Origin: Bacteroidetes bacterium HGW-Bacteroidetes-2
Lineage (GTDB): Bacteria; Bacteroidota; Bacteroidia; Flavobacteriales; Flavobacteriaceae
NCBI GenBank assembly: GCA_002842575.1
Contig: PHDJ01000001.1
Span: forward strand, 124,001-188,000
Direction: 5' to 3'
DNA length: 64,000 bases
Below, piece after piece: positions 9,513 through 18,400 of this stretch (position 1 is its first letter; each line of letters opens with the position of its first letter). Both the position numbers and the translations under genes were made by a program. The notes beneath the pieces are model-generated. The model saw nothing but the letters and a program-made list of their open reading frames with translations. It was not told the origin of the DNA and made no database searches.

Positions 9513-10667
9513 ATGCCATTTTATCACACTTTAGGAAAAATTCCGCCTAAGCGACACACACAATTTCGTAAACCCAATGGCGAGTTATATTATGAACAAC
9601 TTTTTGGAACCATCGGTTTTGATGGGATGTATTGTAATATTTATCACACCTGCCGCCCAACTCAGGTAAAGGAAATAAGAAAACAATATAGTGTTGCTCC
9701 CAAAATTGTCAATCCCAATAATTTAAAATCATATAAACTGAAAGGTTTTGAGGTAACTCCAGAAAAAGATTACCTGGAAAGTAGAAAAATTGTAATGACC
9801 AATGCCGATTGCCATATTGTTTTAGCAGCACCCCAAAATAAAACACAAGATTATTTTTATAAAAATACCGATTCTGATGAATTGCTTTTTGTACATAAAG
9901 GCTCTGGAAAATTACGTACATTTTTAGGAAACATCGATTTTAAATATGGTGACTATCTACTTATTCCTAAAGGAATTATCTACAAAATAGATTTTAACAC
10001 AGAAGACAACCGATTGTTTATCGTAGAATCCAGAAGACCAATTTATACCCCAAAAAGATACCGAAACTGGTTTGGGCAACTTTTAGAACATTCACCCTTT
10101 TGTGAGCGCGACATTCGTAAACCCTATGAACTAGAAACCAACGATGAAAAAGGTGAATTTATCATTAAAGTTAAAAAACGAGATGAAATATTTGAAATAG
10201 TATATGCCACCCATCCATTTGATGTGGTTGGATATGATGGCTATAATTTTCCGTATGCCTTTTCTATACACGATTTTGAGCCTATTACTGGCAGAATTCA
10301 TCAACCACCTCCAGTGCATCAAACTTTTGAAACCGATGCTTTTGTGGTCTGCTCTTTTGTTCCAAGATTGTATGATTACCACCCACTTTCAATACCCGCA
10401 CCATACAACCACAGCAATATAGATAGCGATGAAGTGTTATACTATGTAGATGGTGATTTTATGAGCAGAAACGATGTGTCTCCAGGTAATATTTCATTAC
10501 ATCCTGCTGGAATTCCTCACGGACCACATCCAGGAGCGTATGAAAGAAGCATAGGCAAAACAAAAACGGAAGAACTCGCTGTGATGGTAGACACCTTCAA
10601 ACCACTAATGCTAACAGATGAAGCAATGAAAATTGCAGATGAAACCTATTTCCAATCTTGGTTATAG
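9513..10667 (+). CDS. hmgA: Homogentisate 1,2-dioxygenase
   Basis: A 384-residue cupin enzyme that opens the ring of homogentisate to maleylacetoacetate in tyrosine breakdown. The C-terminal half holds the iron site: PPPVHQTFETDAFVVC, SFVPRLYDYHP, NHSNIDSDEVLYY (His/Glu region) and HPAGIPHGPHPGAYE (metal His). A first cupin-like half is seen around residues 100-170 (DELLFVHKGSGKLRTFLG). It is followed 57 bp later by the HPPD gene, which makes its substrate, and the pair is closed by a terminator at 11915-11940. The enzyme is cytoplasmic. A near-consensus box GATATTTG at 9486-9493 may be its promoter. Confidence 0.96.
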   Translation: MPFYHTLGKIPPKRHTQFRKPNGELYYEQLFGTIGFDGMYCNIYHTCRPTQVKEIRKQYSVAPKIVNPNNLKSYKLKGFEVTPEKDYLESRKIVMTNADCHIVLAAPQNKTQDYFYKNTDSDELLFVHKGSGKLRTFLGNIDFKYGDYLLIPKGIIYKIDFNTEDNRLFIVESRRPIYTPKRYRNWFGQLLEHSPFCERDIRKPYELETNDEKGEFIIKVKKRDEIFEIVYATHPFDVVGYDGYNFPYAFSIHDFEPITGRIHQPPPVHQTFETDAFVVCSFVPRLYDYHPLSIPAPYNHSNIDSDEVLYYVDGDFMSRNDVSPGNISLHPAGIPHGPHPGAYERSIGKTKTEELAVMVDTFKPLMLTDEAMKIADETYFQSWL

Positions 10668-10724
10668 TACTAAAATAATTAAAAGATTATTCCCCATAGA
10701 AAATCATCAATAAAAAAAGACAAA

Positions 10725-11885
10725 ATGAGTGAAGAAATAAAATCAGTAAACTACGGTCTTGAGAAAATTTTTGAAGGAGCGCAAGATTTTCTACCCCTTT
10801 TAGGAACCGATTATGTAGAATTTTATGTTGGCAATGCTAAGCAGTCTGCTCATTTCTATAAAACTGCATTCGGTTTTCAGTCTTTTGCCTACTCAGGTTT
10901 AGAAACAGGCGTAAGAGACAGAGCTAGTTATGTTTTAAAACAAGATAAAATTCGCTTAGTTTTAACAACTCCTTTAAACAGCAATTCGCCAATAAACCAA
11001 CATTTAGCAAAGCATGGTGATGGGGTTAAAGTTATTGCTTTATGGGTAGAAGACGCCACAAGTGCCTTTAATGAAACCACAAAAAGAGGCGCAAAACCCT
11101 TTATGCAACCCACCATTGAAAAAGACGAACACGGCGAAGTGGTTCGCTCTGGAATCCATACCTATGGCGAAACCGTTCATATTTTTGTAGAACGAAAAAA
11201 CTACAACGGCACCTTTTTACCAGGTTATAAACCTTGGAAATCAGATTACAATCCAGAGCCTGTTGGCCTAAAATATATTGACCACATGGTAGGAAATGTA
11301 GGTTGGGGCGAAATGAACCAATGGGTAAAATGGTATGAGGATGTCATGGGTTTTGTAAACTTTCTTTCTTTTGACGACAAACAAATACATACCGAATATT
11401 CTGCCTTAATGAGCAAAGTAATGAGCAATGGAAATGGAAGAATCAAATTCCCAATAAATGAGCCAGCCAAAGCCGCTAAAAAATCACAAATAGAAGAATA
11501 TTTAGATTTTTATGAAAGCCCGGGGGTGCAACATATAGCAGTAGCTACCGACGATGTCATCAAAACGGTTTCCCAACTAAAAGCACGCGGCATCGAGTTT
11601 TTACCTCCACCTCCACAAGCATATTATGATGACATCCCAAGAAGATTGGGTTCACATATGAAAATGATGAAAGAAGACCTAAAGGAATTACAAAAACTAT
11701 CCATACTAGTAGATGCCGATGAAGAAGGTTATTTGTTACAAATATTTACAAAACCTTTAGAAGATAGACCAACTCTTTTCTTTGAAATCATACAACGAAT
11801 GGGAGCCAGAGGATTTGGCGCAGGTAATTTTAAAGCCTTGTTTGAATCTATTGAAAGAGAACAAGCATTAAGAGGAACACTTTAA
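10725..11885 (+). CDS. hpd: 4-hydroxyphenylpyruvate dioxygenase
   Basis: A 386-residue non-heme iron dioxygenase that converts 4-hydroxyphenylpyruvate to homogentisate. It has two vicinal-oxygen-chelate halves. Iron ligands are seen in KYIDHMVGNV (His), SPGVQHIAVATDDV (His) and the C-terminal FFEIIQRMGARGFGAGNFK (Glu, with the Gly-rich gate helix). The catalytic set is complete. It lies downstream of hmgA in the same direction, so consecutive steps of tyrosine degradation are encoded together. Paralogs of this fold include hydroxymandelate synthase, but the intact C-terminal motif and the hmgA neighbour favour HPPD. Confidence 0.97.
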   Translation: MSEEIKSVNYGLEKIFEGAQDFLPLLGTDYVEFYVGNAKQSAHFYKTAFGFQSFAYSGLETGVRDRASYVLKQDKIRLVLTTPLNSNSPINQHLAKHGDGVKVIALWVEDATSAFNETTKRGAKPFMQPTIEKDEHGEVVRSGIHTYGETVHIFVERKNYNGTFLPGYKPWKSDYNPEPVGLKYIDHMVGNVGWGEMNQWVKWYEDVMGFVNFLSFDDKQIHTEYSALMSKVMSNGNGRIKFPINEPAKAAKKSQIEEYLDFYESPGVQHIAVATDDVIKTVSQLKARGIEFLPPPPQAYYDDIPRRLGSHMKMMKEDLKELQKLSILVDADEEGYLLQIFTKPLEDRPTLFFEIIQRMGARGFGAGNFKALFESIEREQALRGTL

Positions 11886-11914
11886 TTTAAAAAAAAATAT
11901 ACCCATCACAATAT

Positions 11915-11940
11915 GCCATCCATTAAACGATGGCTTTTTT
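11915..11940 (+). terminator. Rho-independent terminator after hmgA-hpd
   Basis: GCCATC and GATGGC form a 6-bp stem with an 8-nt loop, followed directly by six T residues. It ends the tyrosine degradation pair. The frame of the next gene could be extended upstream to 11930, but that would start inside this hairpin. Confidence 0.8.
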
Positions 11941-11995
11941 AAAATCTTTTTGGAATGACAATTGCAATAGACCCTACAAAACAATAAAAAAACGA

Positions 11996-12766
11996 ATGAA
12001 AAATCTACTTTTACTAGTTTCTATTCTCTTTTACATCACCGTAAGTGGGCAAAAAAAGTCATACCAAGATGGTGAATGGTTTAAATTTAAAGTTTCCTAT
12101 GGTTTTATAAATGCCGGATTTGCAACCCTACAAGTAAACAATGCCATTTTGAATGGCAAAGAAGTATATCACGTTAAAGGCTATGGAAAAAATACTGGAA
12201 TTTCCAGAATATTTTTTAAAGTGGAGGACATTTATGAAACGTACATGGACAAACAAAAAGACATTCCATATCGATTTATTAGAAACATAGATGAAGGAGG
12301 TCACACAAAAAACCTTCAAGTGGATTTTGATCATAAAAAAAATGAAGCATTAGTTTTTAATAAAAAACACAATACCAAAGAAACCATCTCTTTTCCTGAA
12401 GGGGTACAAGATATGATTTCTACCTTTTATTACCTGCGTAACCAAATTGACAGATTTAAACTTAAAGAAGGGGATTTTACAGATGTAAACATGTTTTACG
12501 GTGATGAAAATTTTAAATTTCGCTTAAAGTTTTTGCGTAAGGAGGTAATAAAAACTAAATTTGGCAGTATATCTACTTTGGTCTTTAGGCCCTATGTAGA
12601 ATCTGGTCGAGTTTTTAAAGAAAAAGAAAGTTTAACCGTTTGGATTTCTGATGATGACAACAAAATACCATTAAAAATCAAAGCCGATTTAGCTGTAGGT
12701 TCCATAAACGCCGATTTAGACGAGTACAAAGGATTAAAACACTGGTTTAAAATAATAGCAAATTAA
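11996..12766 (+). CDS. DUF3108 domain-containing exported protein
   Basis: About 256 residues from ATG 11996, whose first residues MKNLLLLVSILFYITVSGQ form a clean signal peptide. The same frame is open from 11930, but that start lies in the upstream terminator. The mature part starts with YQDGEWFKFKVSYGFINAG, typical of DUF3108 proteins, which are predicted periplasmic beta proteins of unknown function. It later has SGRVFKEKESLTVWISDDDNKIPLKIKADLAVG, the conserved C-terminal portion. The stop is 3 bp from kynA, so the two are probably cotranscribed; nothing in the sequence ties it to tryptophan metabolism. Confidence 0.85.
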   Translation: MKNLLLLVSILFYITVSGQKKSYQDGEWFKFKVSYGFINAGFATLQVNNAILNGKEVYHVKGYGKNTGISRIFFKVEDIYETYMDKQKDIPYRFIRNIDEGGHTKNLQVDFDHKKNEALVFNKKHNTKETISFPEGVQDMISTFYYLRNQIDRFKLKEGDFTDVNMFYGDENFKFRLKFLRKEVIKTKFGSISTLVFRPYVESGRVFKEKESLTVWISDDDNKIPLKIKADLAVGSINADLDEYKGLKHWFKIIAN

Positions 12767-12769
12767 CAG

Positions 12770-13708
12770 ATGCAAATACCCTCTAAAACCATCGAGCTCA
12801 TAGAGCAATTAAACAAAAAATTTACTGATTTAGGGCAGGATGTCAATGTGCATCTAGAAGGATTATTACATAGTAAACCCATTACATATTGGGATTATAT
12901 TCAAACAGACGCCTTACTAAACTTACAAATTCAACGCACCAAACTTCCAGATGAAATGGTATTTATCATGTACCATCAAGTAAATGAATTATTATTTAAA
13001 ATGATTCTTTGGGAAATTGAACAAGTAGCACACCAAGAAAATGTTACTGCTGAATTTTTCACTTCCAAATTAATGCGCATAAGCAGATATTTTGATATGC
13101 TCACCTCCTCCTTCAACATTATGCGTGAAGGTATGGATGCAGAACAGTATATGAAATTTAGAACTACTTTAACTCCTGCAAGTGGCTTTCAAAGTGCTCA
13201 ATACCGAAAAATAGAATTTGCATCTACCGAGTTAATAAATCTTATTGACAATCGTTTCCGAAAAACAATAGACAGAAATACCCCTTATGAACACGCTTTA
13301 GAACATTTGTATTGGCAAGCTGCAGGTAAAGACTATACTACCGGAAAAAAATCTTTTTTATTAAATGCCTTTGAAGAAAAATATCGAGTAGAATTTGTTG
13401 CCTTTACACAAGAATACAATACTATAAATTTATATTCTAAGTTTAAAACCTTACCCGAAGATGTAAGAAAAGAAAAAAACCTAATACAAGCCATGAGGCA
13501 TTATGATTACACAGTAAATATTACATGGGTAATGGCGCATTATCACGCAGCAAACTATTATCTATCTGGTGGTGATTCAAATAAAATTGTAAAAGCAACT
13601 GGCGGTAGTGAATGGGCAAAATATATGCACCCAAAATACCAGAAAAGAATTTTTTTCCCAAGTTTATGGACTTCTGATGAATTAGAAAACTGGGGTGATG
13701 CCCAATAA
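12770..13708 (+). CDS. kynA: Tryptophan 2,3-dioxygenase
   Basis: A 312-residue heme dioxygenase that oxidises L-tryptophan to N-formylkynurenine, the first step of the kynurenine pathway. Family marks are ITYWDYIQTDALLNLQ near the N terminus, the substrate-binding helix FIMYHQVNELLFKMILWEI, RTTLTPASGFQSAQYRKIE, and the C-terminal WVMAHYHAANYYLSGG with the expected heme His. It follows the DUF3108 gene after 3 bp, and the M23 gene starts 22 bp later. The later kynurenine pathway genes are not in the window. Confidence 0.95.
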   Translation: MQIPSKTIELIEQLNKKFTDLGQDVNVHLEGLLHSKPITYWDYIQTDALLNLQIQRTKLPDEMVFIMYHQVNELLFKMILWEIEQVAHQENVTAEFFTSKLMRISRYFDMLTSSFNIMREGMDAEQYMKFRTTLTPASGFQSAQYRKIEFASTELINLIDNRFRKTIDRNTPYEHALEHLYWQAAGKDYTTGKKSFLLNAFEEKYRVEFVAFTQEYNTINLYSKFKTLPEDVRKEKNLIQAMRHYDYTVNITWVMAHYHAANYYLSGGDSNKIVKATGGSEWAKYMHPKYQKRIFFPSLWTSDELENWGDAQ

Positions 13709-13730
13709 ATAAGATTAAAATTAAAGTTTC

Positions 13731-14957
13731 TTGAAAAAAATAATTCCCCTTATCCTGATTACACTATTGTTTTTAAATTGCAAAAACAAAATAGAAGAAA
13801 GCGAAATACACCCTGAAAAACAACCCAAAATTATTGAAGAATTTGGCTTTAAGTTAAACGATTTTGAAGTAGTTAGAGACACCATAAAATCTGGAGACAC
13901 CTTTGGGGTTTTAATGGATCGGCAGGGCGTTTCCCCCGCAAATGTTTTTAATATAGTTCAGAAAGTAAAACCAAATTTTGATGTTTCAAAAATTCGTGCT
14001 GGAAGACCTTATACAATTTTAAAATCTAAAGACTCTTTAAATCAAACACAAGTTTTCATTTACCAACCATCACGCATCGATTATGTAGTTATCGATATGC
14101 GCGACAGTATAAAAACCTATAACGACAAACTTCCCATTTCTATAAAACGAAAAATGGCAGCCGGAATCATCCTTTCATCTCTTTCAAAATCTATGGAAGA
14201 CGAAGGATTGAGTCAGACTTTAGTTCACGAACTTTCAAGTGTTTATCAATGGACTGTAGATTTTTTTAAACTTCAAAAAGGCGATAACTTTAAAATAATT
14301 TACAATGAAATTTACATAAACGACACCATTTATGCAGGTGTTGAAAGTGTTGAAGCCACCCTTTTAAACCACTATGGCAAACCCTACTATGGCTTTAAGT
14401 ATGTAACAGATAGCGTTCAAGGCACCGCAGATTATTATGATGAAAAAGCCAATACCCTTCGAAATTTCTTTTTAAAAGCACCCCTAAACTATAGTAGAAT
14501 ATCCTCTCGTTTTACACAAAACAGATTTCATCCCGTTCAAAAACGTTGGAAAGCACATCTTGGTACGGATTATGCAGCACCTAATGGAACCCCCATTATG
14601 AGTACCGCAAATGGAACGGTTGAAGCATCAGGCTATACTTCTGGAAATGGTAATTACGTAAAAGTAAAGCATAACAACACCTATTCCACTCAATACCTAC
14701 ACATGTCCAAACGAGCTGTAAATGCAGGTCAAAGGGTAAAACAGGGTGATGTAATAGGCTATGTTGGAAGTACAGGTTTAGCAACAGGCCCACACGTATG
14801 CTATCGTTTTTGGTACAATGGAAAACAAGTAGATCCTTATGCCATAAAACTTCCAGCCGCAGAACCTATTAAAGAAAATTTAAAAGAAAGCTATTTTAAC
14901 TTCATAAAAAAATTAAAAGTGGAAATAGACAACATTCCAGAAAAAGATATACAATAA
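13731..14957 (+). CDS. M23-family peptidoglycan peptidase lipoprotein with TTG start
   Basis: A 408-residue protein. It starts at a TTG codon: the residues after it (KKIIPLILITLLFLNC) form a lipoprotein signal with the lipobox Cys at residue 17, and the next in-frame ATG is over 50 codons inside. The N-terminal half resembles the LysM/OapA-like region of M23 proteins (IKSGDTFGVLMDRQGVS). The peptidase domain has AHLGTDYAAPNGTPI with the His and Asp zinc ligands. The usual HxH motif is GPHVCYRF, so the second His is replaced by Cys. A cell-wall hydrolase or amidase-activating role is inferred. It is probably anchored in a membrane facing the periplasm. Confidence 0.88.
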   Translation: MKKIIPLILITLLFLNCKNKIEESEIHPEKQPKIIEEFGFKLNDFEVVRDTIKSGDTFGVLMDRQGVSPANVFNIVQKVKPNFDVSKIRAGRPYTILKSKDSLNQTQVFIYQPSRIDYVVIDMRDSIKTYNDKLPISIKRKMAAGIILSSLSKSMEDEGLSQTLVHELSSVYQWTVDFFKLQKGDNFKIIYNEIYINDTIYAGVESVEATLLNHYGKPYYGFKYVTDSVQGTADYYDEKANTLRNFFLKAPLNYSRISSRFTQNRFHPVQKRWKAHLGTDYAAPNGTPIMSTANGTVEASGYTSGNGNYVKVKHNNTYSTQYLHMSKRAVNAGQRVKQGDVIGYVGSTGLATGPHVCYRFWYNGKQVDPYAIKLPAAEPIKENLKESYFNFIKKLKVEIDNIPEKDIQ

Positions 14958-15066
14958 CAATATGTTTAAACGTAACTTTTACATTAATCCTTCCTACATT
15001 CTTAATTGTTAATAAAAAGGTTAAAAAGTTTAAAGAACTAACACTAAGCTAACTATTAATTAATTT

Positions 15067-15074
15067 TACCTTTG
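15067..15074 (+). promoter_or_regulatory. -7 promoter box TACCTTTG for TonB receptor
   Basis: Exact match to TAnnTTTG, about 100 bp before the receptor ATG, predicting an unusually long leader. An exact 11-bp inverted repeat flanks it (15002-15012 and 15105-15115). Confidence 0.5.
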
Positions 15075-15176
15075 TATTATTTATATTAAAAACATCAACT
15101 ATTCTTAACAATTAATTAAGCTTGAAATGTTGGATTATGCCTTCATTTGTAAAAAATTTAACTAACACACATTATT

Positions 15177-17759
15177 ATGAAAAAACAACTACTATTCATT
15201 TTTCTTTTTATTTGCTCGCTTGGGTTTTCTCAAGGAGTAGTGACAGGGAAAATTTTGGGTTCCAACTCAAATGATCCCCTATCAGGTGCAAATATTTTGC
15301 AAACCGGAACTTCAAATGGAGCAATTGCCGATTTTGATGGAAATTTCACCTTGAATGTAAATGCAAATTCAGGCTCTATTGAAATTTCTTACCTAGGGTT
15401 TGTAAAAACAAAAGCAACATTTACTTTAGCAAATGGAGCTGCAAACCTTGGAACGATTTCTTTAGCTGCTGATGAAGATGCACTAGATGAAGTTGTAATC
15501 ATTGGAAAAGGAATTATTGATCTTGCCTCAGACAGACAAACACCGGTAGCGGTTTCTACAATTTCAGCAGCACAAATCCAAGCAAAAGCAACTGGAAATG
15601 TTGAATTTACTGAAGCCATGAAAAACACTCCCTCTGTTTATGTTTCTAACCAAGCAGGTGGTTTTGGTGACTCAAGAATTTTCTTAAGAGGGTTTGATGA
15701 CACAAACACAGCTTTCCTATTAAATGGACAACCCATCAATAGTGTAGAAGACGGAAGAATGTTCTGGTCAAACTGGGCCGGTATGTCTGATGTTGCAAAC
15801 GCCATACAAGTACAAAGAGGTCTTGGATCTTCAAAACTTGCTATTTCATCTGTAGGAGGTACTGTTAATATTGTATCAAAAACTACTGATCAAAATGAAG
15901 GTGGTTTTGTTCGGTTTTTAGGAGGTAACGATAGTTATTTCAAAGGAACTGCAAGTTATAACTCCGGTCTTAGTGATAAAGGATGGGCATTTTCCGTTTT
16001 ACTAGATCATTGGCAAGGTTATAGAAAATGGTCAGAAGGCACTGAAGGTCAAGGTCAAAACTATTTATTTTCTGTAGGATATAAACCAAGTGATAAACAC
16101 GCTTTCAATTTTTTAATTACAGGAGCCCCACAAAGACACGATCAAAACTTTTCTAACACACTAGAAACTTATGCTTTAAGAGGCGAAAAATACAATAGTA
16201 ATTCTGGATTCTTAAACGGTGAACGTCAAACAGAACGCAGAAATTATTACCACAAGCCAGTGGCAAATTTAAACTGGGATTATAAAATAAACGACAAACT
16301 GGATTTATCTTCTGTACTTTATACCTCTTGGGGACGTGGTGGTGGCACCGGACCACTTGGTAGAGGAGCCGCAGTGAGAGATGAAAACGGTAGAATTGAT
16401 TTTGATCAAATCGTTCAAAATAACATAGACAACTCAGATAACGGAATTGGAAGCAACAATACTTCTAGAATAATTAGATCTTCTGTTAATAACCACGACT
16501 GGTATGGGTTACTCTCTAATTTGAATATAGAAACTGAAACAAACTGGTCCTTTAATGTTGGTTTTGATGCAAGAACCTATACTGGTTCTCACTGGAGACA
16601 AATTAGCGACCTTTTAGGTCTTGATGGTTTCTTAGATAATGGCAGAGTTTTAACAACAACTTATAAACCTGACCCATGGAGTGCTATTTCTGATTTTGCA
16701 GATAGTAAAGATAGGATAGCCTATGACTATACCGAAACCATAAACTATGTAGGTGGTTTTGGTCAAATTGAATATGCTACAACTAAATTTTCTGCATTCC
16801 TTCAAGGAGCCGTTTCTACACAATCTTTTGAAAGAGAAGAAAACTTTGTAGTTAGAGCACCCGAATTATTAGGAAAATCAGACAAAGTTAACAAAGAAGG
16901 ATATAATATTAAAGGAGGTACTTCATACGCCTTTACAGAAAACCATACCATATTTGCTAATGCCGGATTTTACTCTCGTCAACCTTACTTAGACAACATC
17001 TTTGTTGACATAAGAAACTCAAACGAACTTGTGAAACCAGATGTAGATAATGAAGAAATCTTAGGTATTGAAGGTGGATATAGATTTAAAAATAAAAATT
17101 TAAAAATTAATATTGATGTATATTATACCGAATGGGGAAATAGATTTTTATCTCGTGGTGGACAAGACAATACAGACCCTGATAATCCTATAATTTTTAC
17201 TGACAGGTTTACTGACATCACTCAAAAACACCAAGGTTTTGAGTACGAAATTGAGTACCGTCCAGATTTTGGAAATTGGAAAATTAGAAGTTATGGTTCT
17301 ATTGGAAATTGGGAATTTGATGGTTCAACTCCATTTACACGCCAAAACGATGAAACTTCAGTGTTTACAATTACTGACGGAAACATAGATTTAACTGGCA
17401 CTAAAATTGGTAATGCCCCACAAACTTCATTTGGATTTGGTGGTAGTGTTGAAATTTTTAAGGGATTTACTTTTGATGCTGACTATAATATTTATGCAAA
17501 CCTATATGGCCAAGTAGATCCTATTGACGTAATCAATGCCTCTGAAAGTGGAATCGTTTTTCAACCCGAAAGTCTTCCATCTTACACTTTAGCAGATATA
17601 GGTGTAACTTATAAATTTAACTTTGGCGACAATCGATTTGTATTTAGAAGTAACCTTTACAATGCTTTTAACGAATCATATATCAATCAAGCAGATGCTT
17701 TTGGTGTTTTCTTAGGCGTTGGCAGAACGTATAATGCTAGTCTTAGATACAACTTCTAA
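15177..17759 (+). CDS. TonB-dependent outer-membrane receptor (FecA/siderophore-type layout)
   Basis: 860 residues with signal peptide ending near LGFSQG. An N-terminal carboxypeptidase-regulatory-like domain (about 22-100) is seen as SNDPLSGANILQTGTSNGAIADFDG, followed by a TonB-box-like DEVVIIGK. The plug domain is at about 115-230 (IFLRGFDD, RGLGSSKLAISSVGGTVNI). A long 22-strand-type barrel ends in YNASLRYNF with the terminal aromatic residue. There is no SusD partner next to it, so it is likelier to import iron complexes or a similar small ligand than polysaccharide, but the substrate is unknown. It stands alone, with its own promoter and a strong downstream terminator. Confidence 0.9.
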   Translation: MKKQLLFIFLFICSLGFSQGVVTGKILGSNSNDPLSGANILQTGTSNGAIADFDGNFTLNVNANSGSIEISYLGFVKTKATFTLANGAANLGTISLAADEDALDEVVIIGKGIIDLASDRQTPVAVSTISAAQIQAKATGNVEFTEAMKNTPSVYVSNQAGGFGDSRIFLRGFDDTNTAFLLNGQPINSVEDGRMFWSNWAGMSDVANAIQVQRGLGSSKLAISSVGGTVNIVSKTTDQNEGGFVRFLGGNDSYFKGTASYNSGLSDKGWAFSVLLDHWQGYRKWSEGTEGQGQNYLFSVGYKPSDKHAFNFLITGAPQRHDQNFSNTLETYALRGEKYNSNSGFLNGERQTERRNYYHKPVANLNWDYKINDKLDLSSVLYTSWGRGGGTGPLGRGAAVRDENGRIDFDQIVQNNIDNSDNGIGSNNTSRIIRSSVNNHDWYGLLSNLNIETETNWSFNVGFDARTYTGSHWRQISDLLGLDGFLDNGRVLTTTYKPDPWSAISDFADSKDRIAYDYTETINYVGGFGQIEYATTKFSAFLQGAVSTQSFEREENFVVRAPELLGKSDKVNKEGYNIKGGTSYAFTENHTIFANAGFYSRQPYLDNIFVDIRNSNELVKPDVDNEEILGIEGGYRFKNKNLKINIDVYYTEWGNRFLSRGGQDNTDPDNPIIFTDRFTDITQKHQGFEYEIEYRPDFGNWKIRSYGSIGNWEFDGSTPFTRQNDETSVFTITDGNIDLTGTKIGNAPQTSFGFGGSVEIFKGFTFDADYNIYANLYGQVDPIDVINASESGIVFQPESLPSYTLADIGVTYKFNFGDNRFVFRSNLYNAFNESYINQADAFGVFLGVGRTYNASLRYNF

Positions 17760-17784
17760 AATATTTAAAATACAGTGTTAATTC

Positions 17785-17819
17785 AAAAACCACTTCTTGG
17801 CGACAAGCGGTGGTTTTTT
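17785..17819 (+). terminator. Rho-independent terminator after TonB receptor
   Basis: AAAAACCAC pairs with GTGGTTTTTT around an inner CTTG/CAAG stem with a GCGA tetraloop. The T run follows directly. Confidence 0.8.
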
Positions 17820-17833
17820 ATTGAAATAAACAC

Positions 17834-17841
17834 TATTTTTG
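17834..17841 (+). promoter_or_regulatory. -7 box TATTTTTG
   Basis: Exact TAnnTTTG match 22 bp before the ATG of the small membrane protein. No clear -33 element at the usual distance. Confidence 0.4.
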
Positions 17842-17863
17842 CTTTTAATCAAAATAAAAACTT

Positions 17864-18325
17864 ATGGCATTAGATAGAATTTTAGACGTAGTTCACGGTT
17901 ATTGGGCATACTTAGTGCTCTTAGTACTTTTGTTGGGATCGCTTAATGCACTTACCAAATATTTCTCAAACCAGCCTTTTGGAGCGAAGGACTTTAGAAT
18001 ATCTCTTTTTGGCTTGATTGTTACTCACATTCAGGTATTAATTGGGTTTATCCTTTATTTTGCACATCCCGCATTAGGCTTCGTCTCTTTCACAAGAAAC
18101 GACTTGACCATGGCTGACATAATGGGCAATAGCACTTTGCGCCTTTTTGCCATCGAGCATCCACTTGTTATGGTTATAGCGGTTGTTTTAATAACCATAG
18201 GCTATTCTAAACACAAAAAACAACTTACTTCTAAAGGCAAGTTTAAAATGTTAGCCATTTTTTACAGCATTGCTTTATTGCTCGTTTTAAGCAGAATACC
18301 TTGGAGCCACTGGTTTACTTCTTAA
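17864..18325 (+). CDS. Four-helix membrane protein, possible cytochrome b-like
   Basis: A 153-residue protein with four predicted membrane helices and short loops. Histidines sit at helix ends (VVHGYWAYLV, VTHIQVLIGF, AIEHPLVMV), spaced so that they could ligate heme as in small cytochrome b-type proteins. Similar flavobacterial proteins are often labelled cytochrome B, but no heme motif proves it. It lies between two terminators, so it is a single-gene unit. Confidence 0.6.
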   Translation: MALDRILDVVHGYWAYLVLLVLLLGSLNALTKYFSNQPFGAKDFRISLFGLIVTHIQVLIGFILYFAHPALGFVSFTRNDLTMADIMGNSTLRLFAIEHPLVMVIAVVLITIGYSKHKKQLTSKGKFKMLAIFYSIALLLVLSRIPWSHWFTS

Positions 18326-18347
18326 ATTAAGAAAACGTACTAAAAAT

Positions 18348-18380
18348 AAAAAACTCCTGAAATAATATCAGGAGTTTTTT
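18348..18380. terminator. Bidirectional terminator between converging genes
   Basis: AAAAACTCCTGA and TCAGGAGTTTTTT form an 11-12 bp stem with a 7-nt loop. A rich flanks on one side and T rich flanks on the other serve both the membrane-protein gene and the converging endonuclease-family gene. Confidence 0.85.
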
Positions 18381-18400
18381 ATTTAAGCTCTTGTGTTTCT

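Noticed and set aside
11930-11995. Upstream start for the DUF3108 gene
   Set aside because: It would begin inside the terminator at 11915-11940 and place 22 residues before a perfect signal peptide; ATG 11996 is preferred.
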